Source: Tindallia magadiensis
GTDB taxonomy: Bacteria; Bacillota; Clostridia; Peptostreptococcales; Tindalliaceae
Length of the DNA: 64,000 nucleotides
Direction: 5' to 3'
Assembly (NCBI RefSeq): GCF_900113635.1
Contig: NZ_FOQA01000006.1
Coordinates: 178,814-242,813, forward strand
In this document: in pieces, positions 18,393-27,322 of the stretch
How the letters are laid out: each line of letters opens with the position of its first letter
Numbering within the stretch: the stretch's first letter is position 1
Notes under the pieces: model-generated
What the model was told of the DNA's origin: nothing
What the model saw: the letters and a program-made list of their open reading frames with translations, nothing else
Databases searched by the model: none
Made by a program: the position numbers and the translations under genes

Positions 18393-19574
18393 TCACTCCT
18401 TTAAAAAATCCATGGTTATTTGTGCAAAGGAAGCACTTACCTTTAATAAGTTTTTATCATCCCACTGAAAAGAAGGATGATGATGAATCACAGGATCACT
18501 AAGGTCTTTACTAATTCCTACGAAGAAAAACGAGGATGGAACTCTTTTAGTAAAGTGAGCAAAGTCTTCACCTCCCATACTAGGCTCTTCTAATTCTAAA
18601 ACGTTTTCATCACCAACTACTTTCGATAAAGAGCCTTTAATAAAGTCTGTCATTTTATGATCATTGATAAGCGCAGGGAATTTTTCTTCAAGGTGAAATT
18701 TGTAGTCACAGTTATGGCTGACCTTTTGTGCCTTTAAAATATTTTCAATAGCAATAGGAATCGTTTTCCTAACCTTTTCATCAAATGTACGAATCGTGCC
18801 ACTTACCGTTACTTCACTTGGAATTGCATTAAATGTATCTCCTCCATTAATCGTTCCAAAAGATATGACTGCCGGTTGTAGCGGATTGATATTTCTACTT
18901 ATGATGCTCTGTATATGGTTAATAACTTGGCTACAGATCGTTATTGGATCTATTGCTAAATGTGGCATAGCACCATGACCACCTTTTCCAATGATGGTAA
19001 AAGAAAAAGTGTCTGGAGCAGCCATCGCAGGGCCATGCTTTATGTTAATTTTCCCTTCTTCCGTTCCACCCCAAAGATGACAACCAAAAGCTGCGTCTAC
19101 TTTGGGATTTTCCAGAACTCCTTCCTCTATCATTGGTAGTGCACCACCATCCGTTTCTTCAGCAGGTTGAAATAGAAATTTTATATTTCCATGAATATAA
19201 TCTTTTAGCTCACTTAATATCATGGCAGCTCCTAACAGTCCAGCAGTATGTCCATCGTGACCACATGCATGCATTTTATTCTTTACTTTCGAACAATAGT
19301 CTAAAGATGTTTCTTCATTAATAGGCAAGGCATCCATATCAGCTCTTAACAAAATGGTTTTTCCAGGATGATTTCCCCTAAGAATTCCTACCACTCCCGT
19401 CTTAGCAATATTCTTATGTGTTTCAATGCCTATCGACTCTAATGTTTCAGTTATGATTTTAGATGTGTGAAACTCTTCAAACCCCAATTCAGGGTTCATA
19501 TGAATCTCATGTCTAATTCTTACTGTTTCTGGATAATATTTTTTTGCTAAAGAATAAATCGAATAATTCTCCAT
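18393..19574 (-). CDS. M20-family amidohydrolase (AbgB/HipO-like)
   Basis: Cytoplasmic metallo-amidohydrolase of 393 residues. Seen: RHEIHMNPELGFEEFHTS, the metal region MHACGHDGHTAGLLGAA, FLFQPAEETDGGALPMIEEG, the dimerisation insertion with GKGGHGAMPHLAIDPI, and the late histidines HHHPSFQ. Members remove acyl or aminobenzoyl groups from amino acids, or act on peptides. It is first gene of the operon with the AbgT transporter and divergent from a PucR-type regulator. Substrate specificity within the family cannot be read from sequence. Confidence 0.9.
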   Translation of the reverse strand: MENYSIYSLAKKYYPETVRIRHEIHMNPELGFEEFHTSKIITETLESIGIETHKNIAKTGVVGILRGNHPGKTILLRADMDALPINEETSLDYCSKVKNKMHACGHDGHTAGLLGAAMILSELKDYIHGNIKFLFQPAEETDGGALPMIEEGVLENPKVDAAFGCHLWGGTEEGKINIKHGPAMAAPDTFSFTIIGKGGHGAMPHLAIDPITICSQVINHIQSIISRNINPLQPAVISFGTINGGDTFNAIPSEVTVSGTIRTFDEKVRKTIPIAIENILKAQKVSHNCDYKFHLEEKFPALINDHKMTDFIKGSLSKVVGDENVLELEEPSMGGEDFAHFTKRVPSSFFFVGISKDLSDPVIHHHPSFQWDDKNLLKVSASFAQITMDFLKE

Positions 19575-19591
19575 ATAATCATCCTTTCTTA

Positions 19592-19662
19592 AATATTGCG
19601 AATGTAAAAACTATTATAAACATCTGCCTTGTAATATGATATATTGTAAAGACCGCAATATT
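19592..19662. promoter_or_regulatory. Long-spaced inverted repeat in the divergent promoter region
   Basis: AATATTGCG at 19592-19600 and its exact complement CGCAATATT at 19654-19662 lie 62 bp apart centre to centre (about six helical turns), between the M20 operon and the divergent PucR-type gene. This is a plausible pair of half-sites for a looping multimeric regulator; inferred from symmetry and position. Confidence 0.45.
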
Positions 19663-19706
19663 AATAGTAATTATGGTTATGAAAACATTTTGTTAGGAGG
19701 GAGAAA

Positions 19707-21524
19707 GTGGATCACCTAAACGAAACCGCTACATACAAAGCCATGCTAAACATCGTGAAAACATTGAACTCTTCAAAAAGCGCTCAAGAAATACTCAACA
19801 GCCTGTTAGAAAAATCGGTTCAATTAGTTTCAAGTGGAGATACCGGACTAATATTTCTATTTAATGAGAAAAAGGATTATCTAGAGGTTAAAGCCTCCTA
19901 TGGTTTTAACTCTAATTCGTATGAAATCATCATTAGAAAGGGTGAATCTATTACAGGTAAAGCTTTTGAGGAAAACCGATCTATCGTTGTAAATAACAGA
20001 GAGGATATTCTCCGTTATATGTCCAGCATTACTTTTTACTTCGAAAATACATCGAGTCCGGATAAATTTTTAGGCAGAAAACTCAGCGATATAAAAGGCG
20101 CCATCGCATGCCCCATAAGAATAAGAGATGAATGTATTGGTGTGTTGGTCATTAATAATTTTTCAACCATGTCTACTTTTACAGATTTTGATAAGGAAAT
20201 TGTAGAAATAATATCTTCACAGGCAGGCCTAGCCATAGAAAAAGCTAGAAATCTTGAAAAAGAAAAAAAGAAGAGTTTAGAGTTAGATCAATATAGCAAA
20301 ATACTTGAGCAGGAAAAGAATAGGTATAAGCACGGAATGAACGTTCATATGAGGTTTATGGATATGGTATTAAATGGAGCTTCTATCGACGATTTGATCG
20401 AAGAAATATCATCTTTGATAAAATCAGATTTAATTTTCATCGATCAACTTGATCATATTCGTTCTCAAAAGATTTCTATAAATCTTACAGATGAAAATAT
20501 TTTAGAATTAATAAACCTAGGGTTTGCGATGCAAAAAAACAATCATAATGATCGCATGGTTTTTAAGGGATATCTCATTACCACTCAAAGCATCATTATT
20601 GATAGTGACTATTTAGGGTTTTTAATCATTATAAGTTCAGAAGAAATCTACACCGAAGAGTACGAAATAACCCTCGAAAGAGGGATCACCGTATTGGCAT
20701 TGGAAATATTTAAGAATAGAGAAATGGAGATGCTAGAAGAAAGTTTCAAGGGAGATTTTTTGGATGTCTTAATTACTCACGACAATATCCATACCATCAA
20801 CCGATATTCTTATAAGTACAAGGTCGATTTCACAAAATACAATCGATTAATTTTGATAGAAGCAAATGTTTTGCCTTCTGATTGCGAACACAAGATTAAA
20901 GACTACTTCAAAGATAGATTGAAAAGAATATTGAAAACGACTTCAACAGAAGCTTTTGTAGCCTATAAGTTCGAAATGTTCTTCATCATATTACCAGAAG
21001 AAACCATTCTAAACGATAAGTTACTAACTCTCATGGAGAGAATATCCTACATTAAAAATGATACCAGCAGCATAACAAATCTAAGCGGTATCGTTAGTGA
21101 GTTATTCTTAGGAAGTATTAATTTTTCTAAAGTTTATATGAACTGCAAAAAACTATTAAGGCAAAAAAATGATTCTAACTCAAATGTTGACTGGATTTTT
21201 TTTAGCGACAGCAAAGCAAAAAAAATAATATTAAACACTCCGGAAAGCGATTTAAAGGCTTTTGCTAATGATGTTTTAGGTGATTTATTAAATGATCCTC
21301 GTAATAAAGAGTTCTTAAAAACATTGAAAATATACATAAGAAATAGCGAAAACTGGACTAAGACAAAAGATGATTTGTTTATTCATGGTAATACATTAAC
21401 ACAAAGACTTAACAAGATCTCCGATCTATTAGACTGTAACATAAAAAGCTATTACCCAAGATTAAATATTCAATTAGCAATAGAAATCATCGATTTATAT
21501 CCTGAGTATTATAACCAGAACTAG
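19707..21524 (+). CDS. GAF-domain, PucR/CdaR-type transcriptional regulator
   Basis: Protein of 605 residues. An N-terminal GAF domain (about 20-185; GESITGKAFEENRSIVVNN, IGVLVINNFS) is followed by a helical linker, a central PucR-like region and a C-terminal HTH_30 (about 540-600; DDLFIHGNTLTQRLNKISDL), the signature of the CdaR/PucR/SdiA-R regulators. The GTG start at 19707 has GGAGGGAG upstream. It is divergent from the AbgT/M20 operon and most likely controls it in response to a small molecule bound by GAF. Confidence 0.85.
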   Translation: MDHLNETATYKAMLNIVKTLNSSKSAQEILNSLLEKSVQLVSSGDTGLIFLFNEKKDYLEVKASYGFNSNSYEIIIRKGESITGKAFEENRSIVVNNREDILRYMSSITFYFENTSSPDKFLGRKLSDIKGAIACPIRIRDECIGVLVINNFSTMSTFTDFDKEIVEIISSQAGLAIEKARNLEKEKKKSLELDQYSKILEQEKNRYKHGMNVHMRFMDMVLNGASIDDLIEEISSLIKSDLIFIDQLDHIRSQKISINLTDENILELINLGFAMQKNNHNDRMVFKGYLITTQSIIIDSDYLGFLIIISSEEIYTEEYEITLERGITVLALEIFKNREMEMLEESFKGDFLDVLITHDNIHTINRYSYKYKVDFTKYNRLILIEANVLPSDCEHKIKDYFKDRLKRILKTTSTEAFVAYKFEMFFIILPEETILNDKLLTLMERISYIKNDTSSITNLSGIVSELFLGSINFSKVYMNCKKLLRQKNDSNSNVDWIFFSDSKAKKIILNTPESDLKAFANDVLGDLLNDPRNKEFLKTLKIYIRNSENWTKTKDDLFIHGNTLTQRLNKISDLLDCNIKSYYPRLNIQLAIEIIDLYPEYYNQN

Positions 21525-21548
21525 TTTAACTCTTGTGGACAGCGGCAG

Positions 21549-21831
21549 TGGGGTCAGGCTTGAATAATTTACTTGCTTAAATTTATTTATTTTCAGATGA
21601 ATCTCTAAACCTTTAGCGTGTACCTGTTTTATTCGTTGCTGAGGTTGGATAGTTTTCTTCTCATTGCATGTGTCCTCCCTCTTTCCCATCCTCCAGCTTT
21701 AGTTATTCTATGGTGTCTTGCTCTAGTACAGTGGATCGTCGATTCTCTTGCCGGTAAAATCACCTTAATCAATTATCTTCTGTCAACTTATCATTTATAA
21801 TCCGTAAGTGAATTATTCAAGCCTGACCCCA
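21549..21831. mobile_element. MITE-like element with 26-bp terminal inverted repeats
   Basis: The left end (21549-21574) begins TGGGGTCAGGCTTGAATAAT; the right end (21806-21831) is its reverse complement with one mismatch over 26 bp. The 283-bp element carries no intact gene; the interior frames are short and broken. No clear target-site duplication is visible. GGGGTCAGG-type ends occur on transposase-associated repeats in other bacteria, but the mobilising enzyme cannot be named. The element fills most of the gap between the PucR-type gene and the tRNA cluster. Confidence 0.7.
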
Positions 21832-21856
21832 TTTTACTTCTAGTATTTAAACGCAA

Positions 21857-21893
21857 AGAAAGACCCTTCATCATTTCTGAGAATGGTCTTTCT
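21857..21893 (-). terminator. Terminator of the tRNA cluster
   Basis: AGAAAGACC pairs with GGTCTTTCT across a 19-nt loop, just downstream (minus strand) of the last tRNA gene; the following minus-strand sequence is TTGCGTTT. It probably ends the six-tRNA transcript. Confidence 0.6.
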
Positions 21894-21899
21894 TTTGTT

Positions 21900-21976
21900 T
21901 GGCGCGGCATGCAGGACTCGAACCTGCAACCTACTGATTCGAAGTCAGGTACTCTATCCAATTGAGCTAATGCCGC
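21900..21976 (-). tRNA. tRNA-Arg (TCG)
   Basis: Cloverleaf with acceptor GCGGCAT/ATGCCGC, anticodon loop CTTCGAA, T-arm GCAGG-TTCGAGT-CCTGC and encoded CCA. Last gene of the six-tRNA minus-strand cluster. Confidence 0.95.
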
Positions 21977-21985
21977 ATAAAAAAA

Positions 21986-22060
21986 TGGAGCGGAAGACGA
22001 GATTCGAACTCGCGACCCTCGCCTTGGCAAGGCGATGCTCTACCACTGAGCCACTTCCGC
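21986..22060 (-). tRNA. tRNA-Gly (GCC)
   Basis: Acceptor GCGGAAG/CTTCCGC, anticodon loop TTGCCAA, T-loop TTCGAAT, encoded CCA. Confidence 0.95.
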
Positions 22061-22088
22061 TGATTGTGGCGATAATACACCACAATGA

Positions 22089-22164
22089 TGGCTGGGATAG
22101 CAGGACTCGAACCTGCGAATGACGGAGTCAAAGTCCGCTGCCTTACCGACTTGGCTATATCCCA
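22089..22164 (-). tRNA. tRNA-Gln (TTG)
   Basis: Acceptor TGGGATA/TATCCCA, anticodon loop CTTTGAC, T-arm GCAGG-TTCGAGT-CCTGC, encoded CCA. Confidence 0.95.
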
Positions 22165-22168
22165 AAGA

Positions 22169-22245
22169 TGGGGTGGATGATGGGATTCGAACCCACGAAT
22201 GCAGGAGCCACAATCCTGTGTCTTAACCACTTGACTACACCCACC
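22169..22245 (-). tRNA. tRNA-His (GTG)
   Basis: Acceptor GTGGGTG/CATCCAC with the extra 5' G (G-1) opposite C73 that marks tRNA-His; anticodon loop TTGTGGC; encoded CCA. Confidence 0.95.
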
Positions 22246-22281
22246 ATGTTAAGTTTGCCCAAACTTATTAGCTCAACCCTA

Positions 22282-22358
22282 TGGCGTGCCCACAGGGATT
22301 CGAACCCCGGACCCACGGCTTAGAAGGCCGTTGCTCTGTCCAGCTGAGCTATGGGCAC
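22282..22358 (-). tRNA. tRNA-Arg (TCT)
   Basis: Acceptor GTGCCCA/TGGGCAC, anticodon loop CTTCTAA, T-loop TTCGAAT, encoded CCA. Confidence 0.95.
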
Positions 22359-22366
22359 AGATTCAT

Positions 22367-22440
22367 TGGAGCGGGTGAAGGGAATCGAACCCTCGCGATC
22401 AGCTTGGAAGGCTGAAGTTCTACCACTGAACTACACCCGC
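22367..22440 (-). tRNA. tRNA-Gly (TCC)
   Basis: Acceptor GCGGGTG/CACCCGC, anticodon loop CTTCCAA, T-loop TTCGATT, encoded CCA. First gene of the cluster in transcription order: Gly-Arg-His-Gln-Gly-Arg. Confidence 0.95.
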
Positions 22441-22495
22441 AAGATCTGTTTTTGTTTTGCCACGTCTTATAATTTACCATCTTATTACACTTTTG

Positions 22496-22972
22496 TCAAG
22501 CAGAAATTGTAATAAACTCACTCGATAATGGATTATTAAGGTCTAAGAGTAGGCAGGTCGGTTGATCATTTACTCTTGGTTCTGTGGCACTACCAGGATT
22601 CACCAGATAAATCCCACTTTCCTGAACCAAGGTAGGAACATGCGTGTGACCAAATACAGCGATAGTACATGCTGATTCCAAAGCTTTATAATGAAGGCGC
22701 TGCAGGTTTGTCTTAACACCGTATCGATGCCCATGACAAAGCAATATGGTATGTTGGTGAAGTTTTATTATTTTTTCTGTTGGCAAGCCCGGCTCTCTGT
22801 CACAATTACCAGCAACGGCAATTATGTTTTGTTTTACTGATGGGTCTACGCTATTGATATCGTGATAATAATCGCCTGTATGCAAAATCTTTTCACAATC
22901 TTTCAATGCATCCAATGCTTTCTTTAACTGTCCGATATCCCCATGAGTATCTCCTAATACACCTATCTGCAT
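22496..22972 (-). CDS. YfcE/MJ0936-type metallophosphoesterase
   Basis: Single-domain calcineurin-like phosphodiesterase of 158 residues. All metal motifs are present: GDTHGD near the N-terminus, HTGDYYHD, AGNCDRE, CHGHRYG and FGHTHVP. These enzymes hydrolyse phosphodiesters in vitro; the natural substrate is unclear. The ATG follows AAGGAG and lies 3 bp after the rdgB stop, so it is the last gene of an rph-rdgB-mpe operon, a common arrangement in Firmicutes. Confidence 0.92.
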   Translation of the reverse strand: MQIGVLGDTHGDIGQLKKALDALKDCEKILHTGDYYHDINSVDPSVKQNIIAVAGNCDREPGLPTEKIIKLHQHTILLCHGHRYGVKTNLQRLHYKALESACTIAVFGHTHVPTLVQESGIYLVNPGSATEPRVNDQPTCLLLDLNNPLSSEFITISA

Positions 22973-22975
22973 AAG

Positions 22976-23590
22976 CTACTCCTTAAAATGCTCTGTTAAC
23001 ATTTTTTTTAGATTTTCCAATGCCTTTGAACGATGACTAATGCGGTTTTTTATTTCAGGTTCTAATTGCCCAAATGTCTTTTGATATTCCGGCACATAAA
23101 ACATCGGATCATACCCAAATCCATTTTCTCCGGTTTCTTCAAAATCAATATAGCCTTCTACTTCCCCTCTTGTTACTAATACCTCTCCATTAGGAAAAGC
23201 AACGGCTATGGCGCATACAAAGCGACCACTTCTTTTTTCAATAGGTACTCCCTGTAATTCATTTAACAGCTTTTCCTTATTGGTACGATCTGTTGCATCT
23301 TCGCCTGCGTAACGGGCAGAATGAATCCCCGGTCTTCCATCTAAGGCATCTACTTCCAAGCCTGAATCATCGGCCAAAGCAATGGTTTTGGTTTCCTCGC
23401 AAACTGCCATGGCTTTGATCAGGGCGTTTTCTTCAAAGCTAGCCCCTGTTTCTTCAATCTCCATGTTTTCTAAGCCAACTTCTTTCATGGATACTACTTC
23501 GATAGGAAAATCTTCCAGCATTTTTTTTATTTCCAATAATTTATGTGGATTGCCTGTTGCAATAACCGCCTTCGCTTTTTCTTGTTCCAT
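22976..23590 (-). CDS. rdgB: XTP/dITP pyrophosphatase (RdgB/HAM1)
   Basis: Protein of 204 residues that hydrolyses non-canonical purine triphosphates (XTP, dITP) to monophosphates, cleaning the nucleotide pool. Seen: ATGNPHKLLEIKKML near the start, LADDSGLEVDALDGRPGI, SARYAGEDATD, and at the C-terminal side GFGYDPMFYVPEYQKTFGQL and ISHRSKAL. Full length for the family. It starts 9 bp after rph. Confidence 0.95.
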   Translation of the reverse strand: MEQEKAKAVIATGNPHKLLEIKKMLEDFPIEVVSMKEVGLENMEIEETGASFEENALIKAMAVCEETKTIALADDSGLEVDALDGRPGIHSARYAGEDATDRTNKEKLLNELQGVPIEKRSGRFVCAIAVAFPNGEVLVTRGEVEGYIDFEETGENGFGYDPMFYVPEYQKTFGQLEPEIKNRISHRSKALENLKKMLTEHFKE

Positions 23591-23599
23591 GGGTGCCTC

Positions 23600-24340
23600 C
23601 TATGCTTTTATTTTCTCGGAATAGATCTCCGTAATAATACGTTTTTGTTCCTGTATTAGCTGTTCAATTCCTTTTTTACCAAGATCGATCATCTGATGCA
23701 TTTGATCTAAGCTAAAGGTAGCCTCTTCTCCCGAACCTTGAATTTCGACCAGCTCTTCTGCTTCCGTCATCACCAAATTCATATCTACGGCCGCTGTCGA
23801 ATCCTCTTCATAGCAGAGGTCTAGTAAAGCTTCCTCTTTCACGATTCCTACACTTACAGCTGCCAGATAATGATTAATCGGTATTTCTTTAATTTGTTTG
23901 TTTTCTCTCATTTTTATTAAGGTTTCCATCAAAGCAACAAAGGCTCCTGTAATAGATGCGGTCCTTGTCCCACCGTCTGCTTGTATCACATCACAATCAA
24001 TCCATATGGTCCGCTCTCCGATTGTTTTCAGGTCTACTACGGAGCGAAGAGCTCGTCCAATTAATCGTTGTATTTCCTGCGTTCGTCCTTCGACTTTTCC
24101 TTTGCTTGATTCTCTTATTTTTCTTGTATGCGTTGCACTGGGAAGCATGGAATACTCAGCAGTAATCCATCCTTTTCCACTTCCTTTCAAAAATGGTGGA
24201 ACTTTCTCTTCCATAAAGGCAGTGCAGATTACTTTCGTATTTCCCATTGTTACCAAAACAGAGCCAGATGCATATTTTGTATAGTTTCTTTCAAAGGTAA
24301 TAGGTCGTAGCTGATCTGTTTTTCTTCCGTCAATTCTCAT
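23600..24340 (-). CDS. rph: Ribonuclease PH
   Basis: Phosphorolytic 3'-5' exoribonuclease of 246 residues trimming tRNA 3' ends. Seen: [70 protein letters not shown] and [18 protein letters not shown]. Full length, with GGGAGACAATCC ahead of the ATG. First gene of rph-rdgB-mpe; UPF0316 lies 24 bp upstream and may be co-transcribed. Confidence 0.96.
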   Translation of the reverse strand: MRIDGRKTDQLRPITFERNYTKYASGSVLVTMGNTKVICTAFMEEKVPPFLKGSGKGWITAEYSMLPSATHTRKIRESSKGKVEGRTQEIQRLIGRALRSVVDLKTIGERTIWIDCDVIQADGGTRTASITGAFVALMETLIKMRENKQIKEIPINHYLAAVSVGIVKEEALLDLCYEEDSTAAVDMNLVMTEAEELVEIQGSGEEATFSLDQMHQMIDLGKKGIEQLIQEQKRIITEIYSEKIKA

Positions 24341-24364
24341 GGATTGTCTCCCTTCAATTCTTCA

Positions 24365-24886
24365 TTATCTTTTCATTTTTGTAAAATAGCCACCCTTAAT
24401 GGCGCGAGCATCTGTTACGGTAACAAATGCGGTTGCATCGTGCTGATCCAAAATACGATGAAGTTTTGCCAGGTTTTTACGTTGTATCGTTACATTTAAC
24501 AGGTGGTTAATACCATAGCGTCCATTTCCTTCTACCACAGTAACACCAAATCCTGCTTCCCGGATGCTGTCAACAAGGTTCATCGCTTTTTTATACGTAA
24601 TTACCTGGACAATTAAATCTCCTATCGCCATCCGCTCTTCCAATATTATACCAACATAACCACCAGATGCAAATCCCAACGCATAGGCAATCACGTTAAA
24701 AGGATCATCCAGGTTGTCCAGCACTCTTCCAATAGCTACAATCCATATAATGACTTCAATAAAACCAATCAAAAAAGCTTCCAGTCTTCTCCCTCTCATC
24801 GACATAATGGTTCTTACCGTAGCCATACTCATATCTGCTGTTTTTGCTGTAAAGATTAATAAATACCCTAATACTAATTCCATCAT
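24365..24886 (-). CDS. UPF0316 (DUF5698/DUF2179) membrane protein
   Basis: Protein of 173 residues with three predicted TM segments in the first about 85 residues (LVLGYLLIFTAKTADMSMAT, FLIGFIEVIIWIVAIGRVL, VIAYALGFASGGYVGI) and a soluble DUF2179 domain at the C-terminus (GFGVTVVEGNGRYG). This matches UPF0316 in length and order. Function unknown; DUF2179 is thought to be ligand-binding. It is placed between the amidase gene and rph. Confidence 0.85.
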   Translation of the reverse strand: MMELVLGYLLIFTAKTADMSMATVRTIMSMRGRRLEAFLIGFIEVIIWIVAIGRVLDNLDDPFNVIAYALGFASGGYVGIILEERMAIGDLIVQVITYKKAMNLVDSIREAGFGVTVVEGNGRYGINHLLNVTIQRKNLAKLHRILDQHDATAFVTVTDARAIKGGYFTKMKR

Positions 24887-24915
24887 AACCCTCCTTCATC
24901 AATTGCCAAAATATC

Positions 24916-24948
24916 AGACCACAACCGACAGTATATCGTTTGTGGTCT
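24916..24948 (-). terminator. Hairpin after the amidase gene
   Basis: AGACCACAA pairs with TTGTGGTCT (9 bp, 15-nt loop) 13 bp beyond the amidase stop. The T-richer flank is on the plus strand, so strength on the minus strand is uncertain. Confidence 0.5.
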
Positions 24949-24961
24949 TTGCTTTTATTAT

Positions 24962-27199
24962 TTATCTTATTTCAGAAAGGTGTGTTCCTGTTTCTTCTAC
25001 ATACCGGATAACGGCGTTTCTGATACCTTCTGCTGCTCTTTTTCTATACTGCGTAGTCGCCAATAGTTGTTCTTCTTCAGGATTCGTCAGAAAACCAATC
25101 TCTGTAATAATCGCTGGCATATTTGTTTCTCTAAGAACGTATAGACGATCTCTCGCATTAATCCGGTGGCTTGATGCGTTGAGAGTTCGCACCATTTCTT
25201 CTTGAAAAATTTCCGCCAGTCTAAGGTTATCCCTAAAATCTGTAGAACTGTTTTCACTTGGATAATAAAGAGTTTCTACTCCTTTTAAGTCTGCCCTAGG
25301 TGCTGCATTAGCATGTACGCTTACAAATACATCTGCATTTAACTGATTTGAAATGGCTGCTCGATCTTCCAGGGAAACAAACGTATCATCCCGACGAGTC
25401 ATATATGTTCTAAAGCCAGCTTCTTGAAGTAGTTTTTCCGCTTCTAGCGCTACTTCTAGCACAACATCTTTTTCAGGCATATTCAACGTTGTCGATGTTG
25501 CACCCGGATCTCGTCCACCATGTCCTGCATCTATTACAATCAATTTTTCCCGATAGCGCATATCTCTATTGGTGAATTCCAAGGATAAGTTTCTTGTGTT
25601 TTTTATGCCGGGACTTCTGATTTCTACACCTGCTTTTACATGAACATTGGCAATCAGTTTATCGCCATCTGTATTTTCTGTGATTTGAATAAACTCAATT
25701 AAAGGGTCATCTACATCCAGTAGCTCAAAAGGTATGTCCATGTTGTCCTTGGGCATTATCAACTTTACAATGCCTGCGGATTCATCTACCTCTAACTCAT
25801 AATCTACTGCTTTATCTCCAAAAAAGGTAAGATGAGCTGAAGTCCATCCAGTCTCTACATAACGATAGCCTTCATCCGGTTTTCCTTCTAAGTGAACCAC
25901 TAGACGTCCGTTTTGTTTATCAAAGTACAAATCATCCATATCAGGTACTTTGTTTAAATCAATCACCGTACGAACAATTTTATCTTCCGGATCATAATGA
26001 TGGTCTGGCGTAAATTCTGAAACCCTTACCCTATCTGCCACTCTTCCACCTACATTGAAATCTGGAAAGCGGTGGCCGGGATTAAGCACCGAATCCATGG
26101 TATCGATCACCAGTCGGTGGGGACCGTCCAATTTCATCAGGTTATAATCATGTGCATTGCTTCCTGCAATAACAACCACTTCTTTTGCATTGTATCGCTC
26201 AAAACGAACTTCATCGACATAATGAATCAGGCGTATCACCATTTCTCCCGTAGCTTCATCGTATCGAACATCATGACCAATATCATTTTTCATGTCTAAT
26301 ACGAGTCGTGTTACCCAGGGTGTTTTTTCAAATTGAGATGAACGCACTCCGCTAATATAAGCATTGCTTGGCGCTGTCACTTTCACTGTCTTATCTTCCT
26401 GCATCGCATCCGATTGATCCATTCTTAACCGAGTATGATTTAAATCAAAAACCAACCGCTGAGGGTTCATTAATTGCGCCGTATTAAAAGCAACTTCTTC
26501 TCCTGTTTTTAAACGTATCTCCGGCATGCCTTCCACCATTTTGATACTAATATCTTTTAATTGTGCCTCATCCCCCAGCAATTCTTCTTCAATAAGACTT
26601 TCTTCATGGGTTCTCTCTTCTTCATCCGGCCTTAAGGTAGATTCTTCTACTTCTGATGTTTCTTCCGGCTCCGATGATTCTTCTGTTTCTTCTTTTTCGG
26701 GGGAGGTAATAACAACCCTTCTATTTTCTCCATCCCAACCAACGTCTAACCCCAGCTCCTGACCAACAAAGGCAACAGGAACCATGGTTCTTCCCCGTTC
26801 CTGATAAGTAACGATCTTTGCTGGAACCTGACTAGGAAGTATTTTCCTTTCACCGTTTACTTCTACATTGGCACTGTCAATGGTCAGGTTAATTTCTTTG
26901 TCTTCTGTCTCTATCTTTACCTGTCTTTTTTCTCCATCCCAACTTACAGTGGCACCGGTTTTTTCAGCGATAACCGCTACCGGAACTAATGTCCGATACT
27001 GCTCCTGATGCTGCAGTAAGACTGGCGGTACATCGGAAGCTATTGCTTCTCCATCCATGGTCATTTGAACAACAGGAATGTCAACCATTCTCTCGTCTAC
27101 TTCGGCTCTGATCGTTGGCACATCGGCGAAGGCAGGCATCGATACACATAGTATCATGAGTACCAAGACCCCCAGCCCTAGCTTTAGTTTTCTTTTCAT
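24962..27199 (-). CDS. N-acetylmuramoyl-L-alanine amidase with CAO_N and AMIN domains
   Basis: Exported peptidoglycan hydrolase of 745 residues. Signal peptide (about 1-25) is followed by two CAO_N repeats (VPVAVIAEKTGATVSWDG, VPVAFVGQELGLDVGWDG), an acidic Glu/Ser linker, AMIN-like regions, and a C-terminal Amidase_3 domain with zinc ligands in IDAGHGGRDPGATS, EKDVVLEVAL and VSVHANAA and catalytic Glu in TEIGFLTNPEEE. It cleaves the bond between MurNAc and the peptide. An ATG 18 bp further upstream is possible, but GGGAGG sits correctly for the ATG at 27199. Monocistronic by spacing. Confidence 0.93.
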   Translation of the reverse strand: MKRKLKLGLGVLVLMILCVSMPAFADVPTIRAEVDERMVDIPVVQMTMDGEAIASDVPPVLLQHQEQYRTLVPVAVIAEKTGATVSWDGEKRQVKIETEDKEINLTIDSANVEVNGERKILPSQVPAKIVTYQERGRTMVPVAFVGQELGLDVGWDGENRRVVITSPEKEETEESSEPEETSEVEESTLRPDEEERTHEESLIEEELLGDEAQLKDISIKMVEGMPEIRLKTGEEVAFNTAQLMNPQRLVFDLNHTRLRMDQSDAMQEDKTVKVTAPSNAYISGVRSSQFEKTPWVTRLVLDMKNDIGHDVRYDEATGEMVIRLIHYVDEVRFERYNAKEVVVIAGSNAHDYNLMKLDGPHRLVIDTMDSVLNPGHRFPDFNVGGRVADRVRVSEFTPDHHYDPEDKIVRTVIDLNKVPDMDDLYFDKQNGRLVVHLEGKPDEGYRYVETGWTSAHLTFFGDKAVDYELEVDESAGIVKLIMPKDNMDIPFELLDVDDPLIEFIQITENTDGDKLIANVHVKAGVEIRSPGIKNTRNLSLEFTNRDMRYREKLIVIDAGHGGRDPGATSTTLNMPEKDVVLEVALEAEKLLQEAGFRTYMTRRDDTFVSLEDRAAISNQLNADVFVSVHANAAPRADLKGVETLYYPSENSSTDFRDNLRLAEIFQEEMVRTLNASSHRINARDRLYVLRETNMPAIITEIGFLTNPEEEQLLATTQYRKRAAEGIRNAVIRYVEETGTHLSEIR

Positions 27200-27322
27200 G
27201 TGAACGCCTCCCGGCATATACTCATTTCTGTTCTTTTTATTCCATATTCCTATTATATATCACTCTGAATCCGCTTATGTCAATGGGACGAAAGGGAATG
27301 TAATCACAATGTAACGTGAATG

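Noticed and set aside
21791..22230. Open frames across the first tRNA cluster on both strands
   Set aside because: They run through six clear tRNA cloverleafs; such peptides (RTRTCNLLIRSQ-like) are known spurious translations of tRNA genes.
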